From an uncultured Bacteroidota bacterium (GTDB lineage: Bacteria; Bacteroidota; Bacteroidia; Chitinophagales; Chitinophagaceae), in contig CAIWKU010000543.1 of the NCBI GenBank assembly GCA_903913355.1, positions 1-5,609 of the forward strand: DNA of 5,609 nucleotides, given 5' to 3'. Of the stretch, positions 5,498 to 5,609 are shown one piece after another. The notes beneath the pieces are model-generated. The model worked only from the letters and a program-made list of their open reading frames with translations, ran no database searches and was not told the origin of the DNA. Position 1 is the stretch's first letter; each line of letters begins with the position of its first letter. The translations under genes were made by a program, and so were the position numbers.

Positions 5498-5536
5498 AAT
5501 GATTTTGATAGCCTAAATGTTTCATGTAACTACATT

Positions 5537-5565
5537 AAAAAAAACTACCAATGGTAGTTTTTTTT
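5537..5565 (+). terminator. Rho-independent terminator of lpdA
   Basis: ACTACC (5544-5549) pairs with GGTAGT (5553-5558) around an AAT loop. Flanking A and T runs extend the stem to 13 bp (5537-5549 with 5553-5565). The eight Ts at 5558-5565 on the plus strand and the matching As on the other side make it usable in both directions. It lies 70 bp after the lpdA stop, so it could also stop a convergent gene beyond the window. Confidence 0.88.
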
Positions 5566-5609
5566 ATTCCCCCTAAAATATAAGACTGGATTAATTGATG
5601 ATTAAAAAA

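Overview
This is an AT-rich window from what looks like a Bacteroidota chromosome, probably a Chitinophagaceae-like member (the family placement is inference from the protein sequences). Three things point there. Start codons lack clear Shine-Dalgarno sequences. Bacteroidota-type -7 boxes (TAnnTTTG) sit upstream of several genes. The tRNA does not encode its CCA end.

Layout: positions 2-394 hold the 3' end of an unrecognised protein gene that enters from outside the window. A candidate hairpin terminator follows at 435-462. Positions 570-1058 encode a short, single-domain asparaginase-family protein. After a 19-bp inverted repeat and a good promoter comes a TylF/MycF-type SAM-dependent methyltransferase (1214-1942). 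It converges on a minus-strand tRNA-Lys(UUU) (2007-2079), which has a strong terminator one base past its 3' end. The spacer 2080-2256 is divergent: it carries a near-ideal minus-strand promoter, an extra terminator-like hairpin between that promoter and the tRNA, and a plus-strand -7 box for the next gene. An SDR oxidoreductase (2257-3063) and a divergent SAM hydroxide adenosyltransferase-family protein (3093-3914) lie 29 bp apart and are probably co-transcribed. A separate promoter-like box precedes dihydrolipoyl dehydrogenase lpdA (4058-5467). After lpdA come four 8-bp tandem repeats and a strong hairpin terminator (5537-5565).

The window is mainly housekeeping or general metabolism. LpdA supplies the E3 subunit of 2-oxoacid dehydrogenase complexes, and the tRNA supports translation. 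The SDR, methyltransferase and asparaginase-like protein are enzymes with unassigned substrates. I see no phage, insertion sequence, CRISPR array, toxin-antitoxin pair or defence island. The points most worth a second look are the altered active-site motifs of the SAM-hydrolase homologue, the terminator-like element inside the tRNA-Lys leader, the inverted repeat abutting the methyltransferase promoter, and an 11-bp promoter core repeated three times on both strands.
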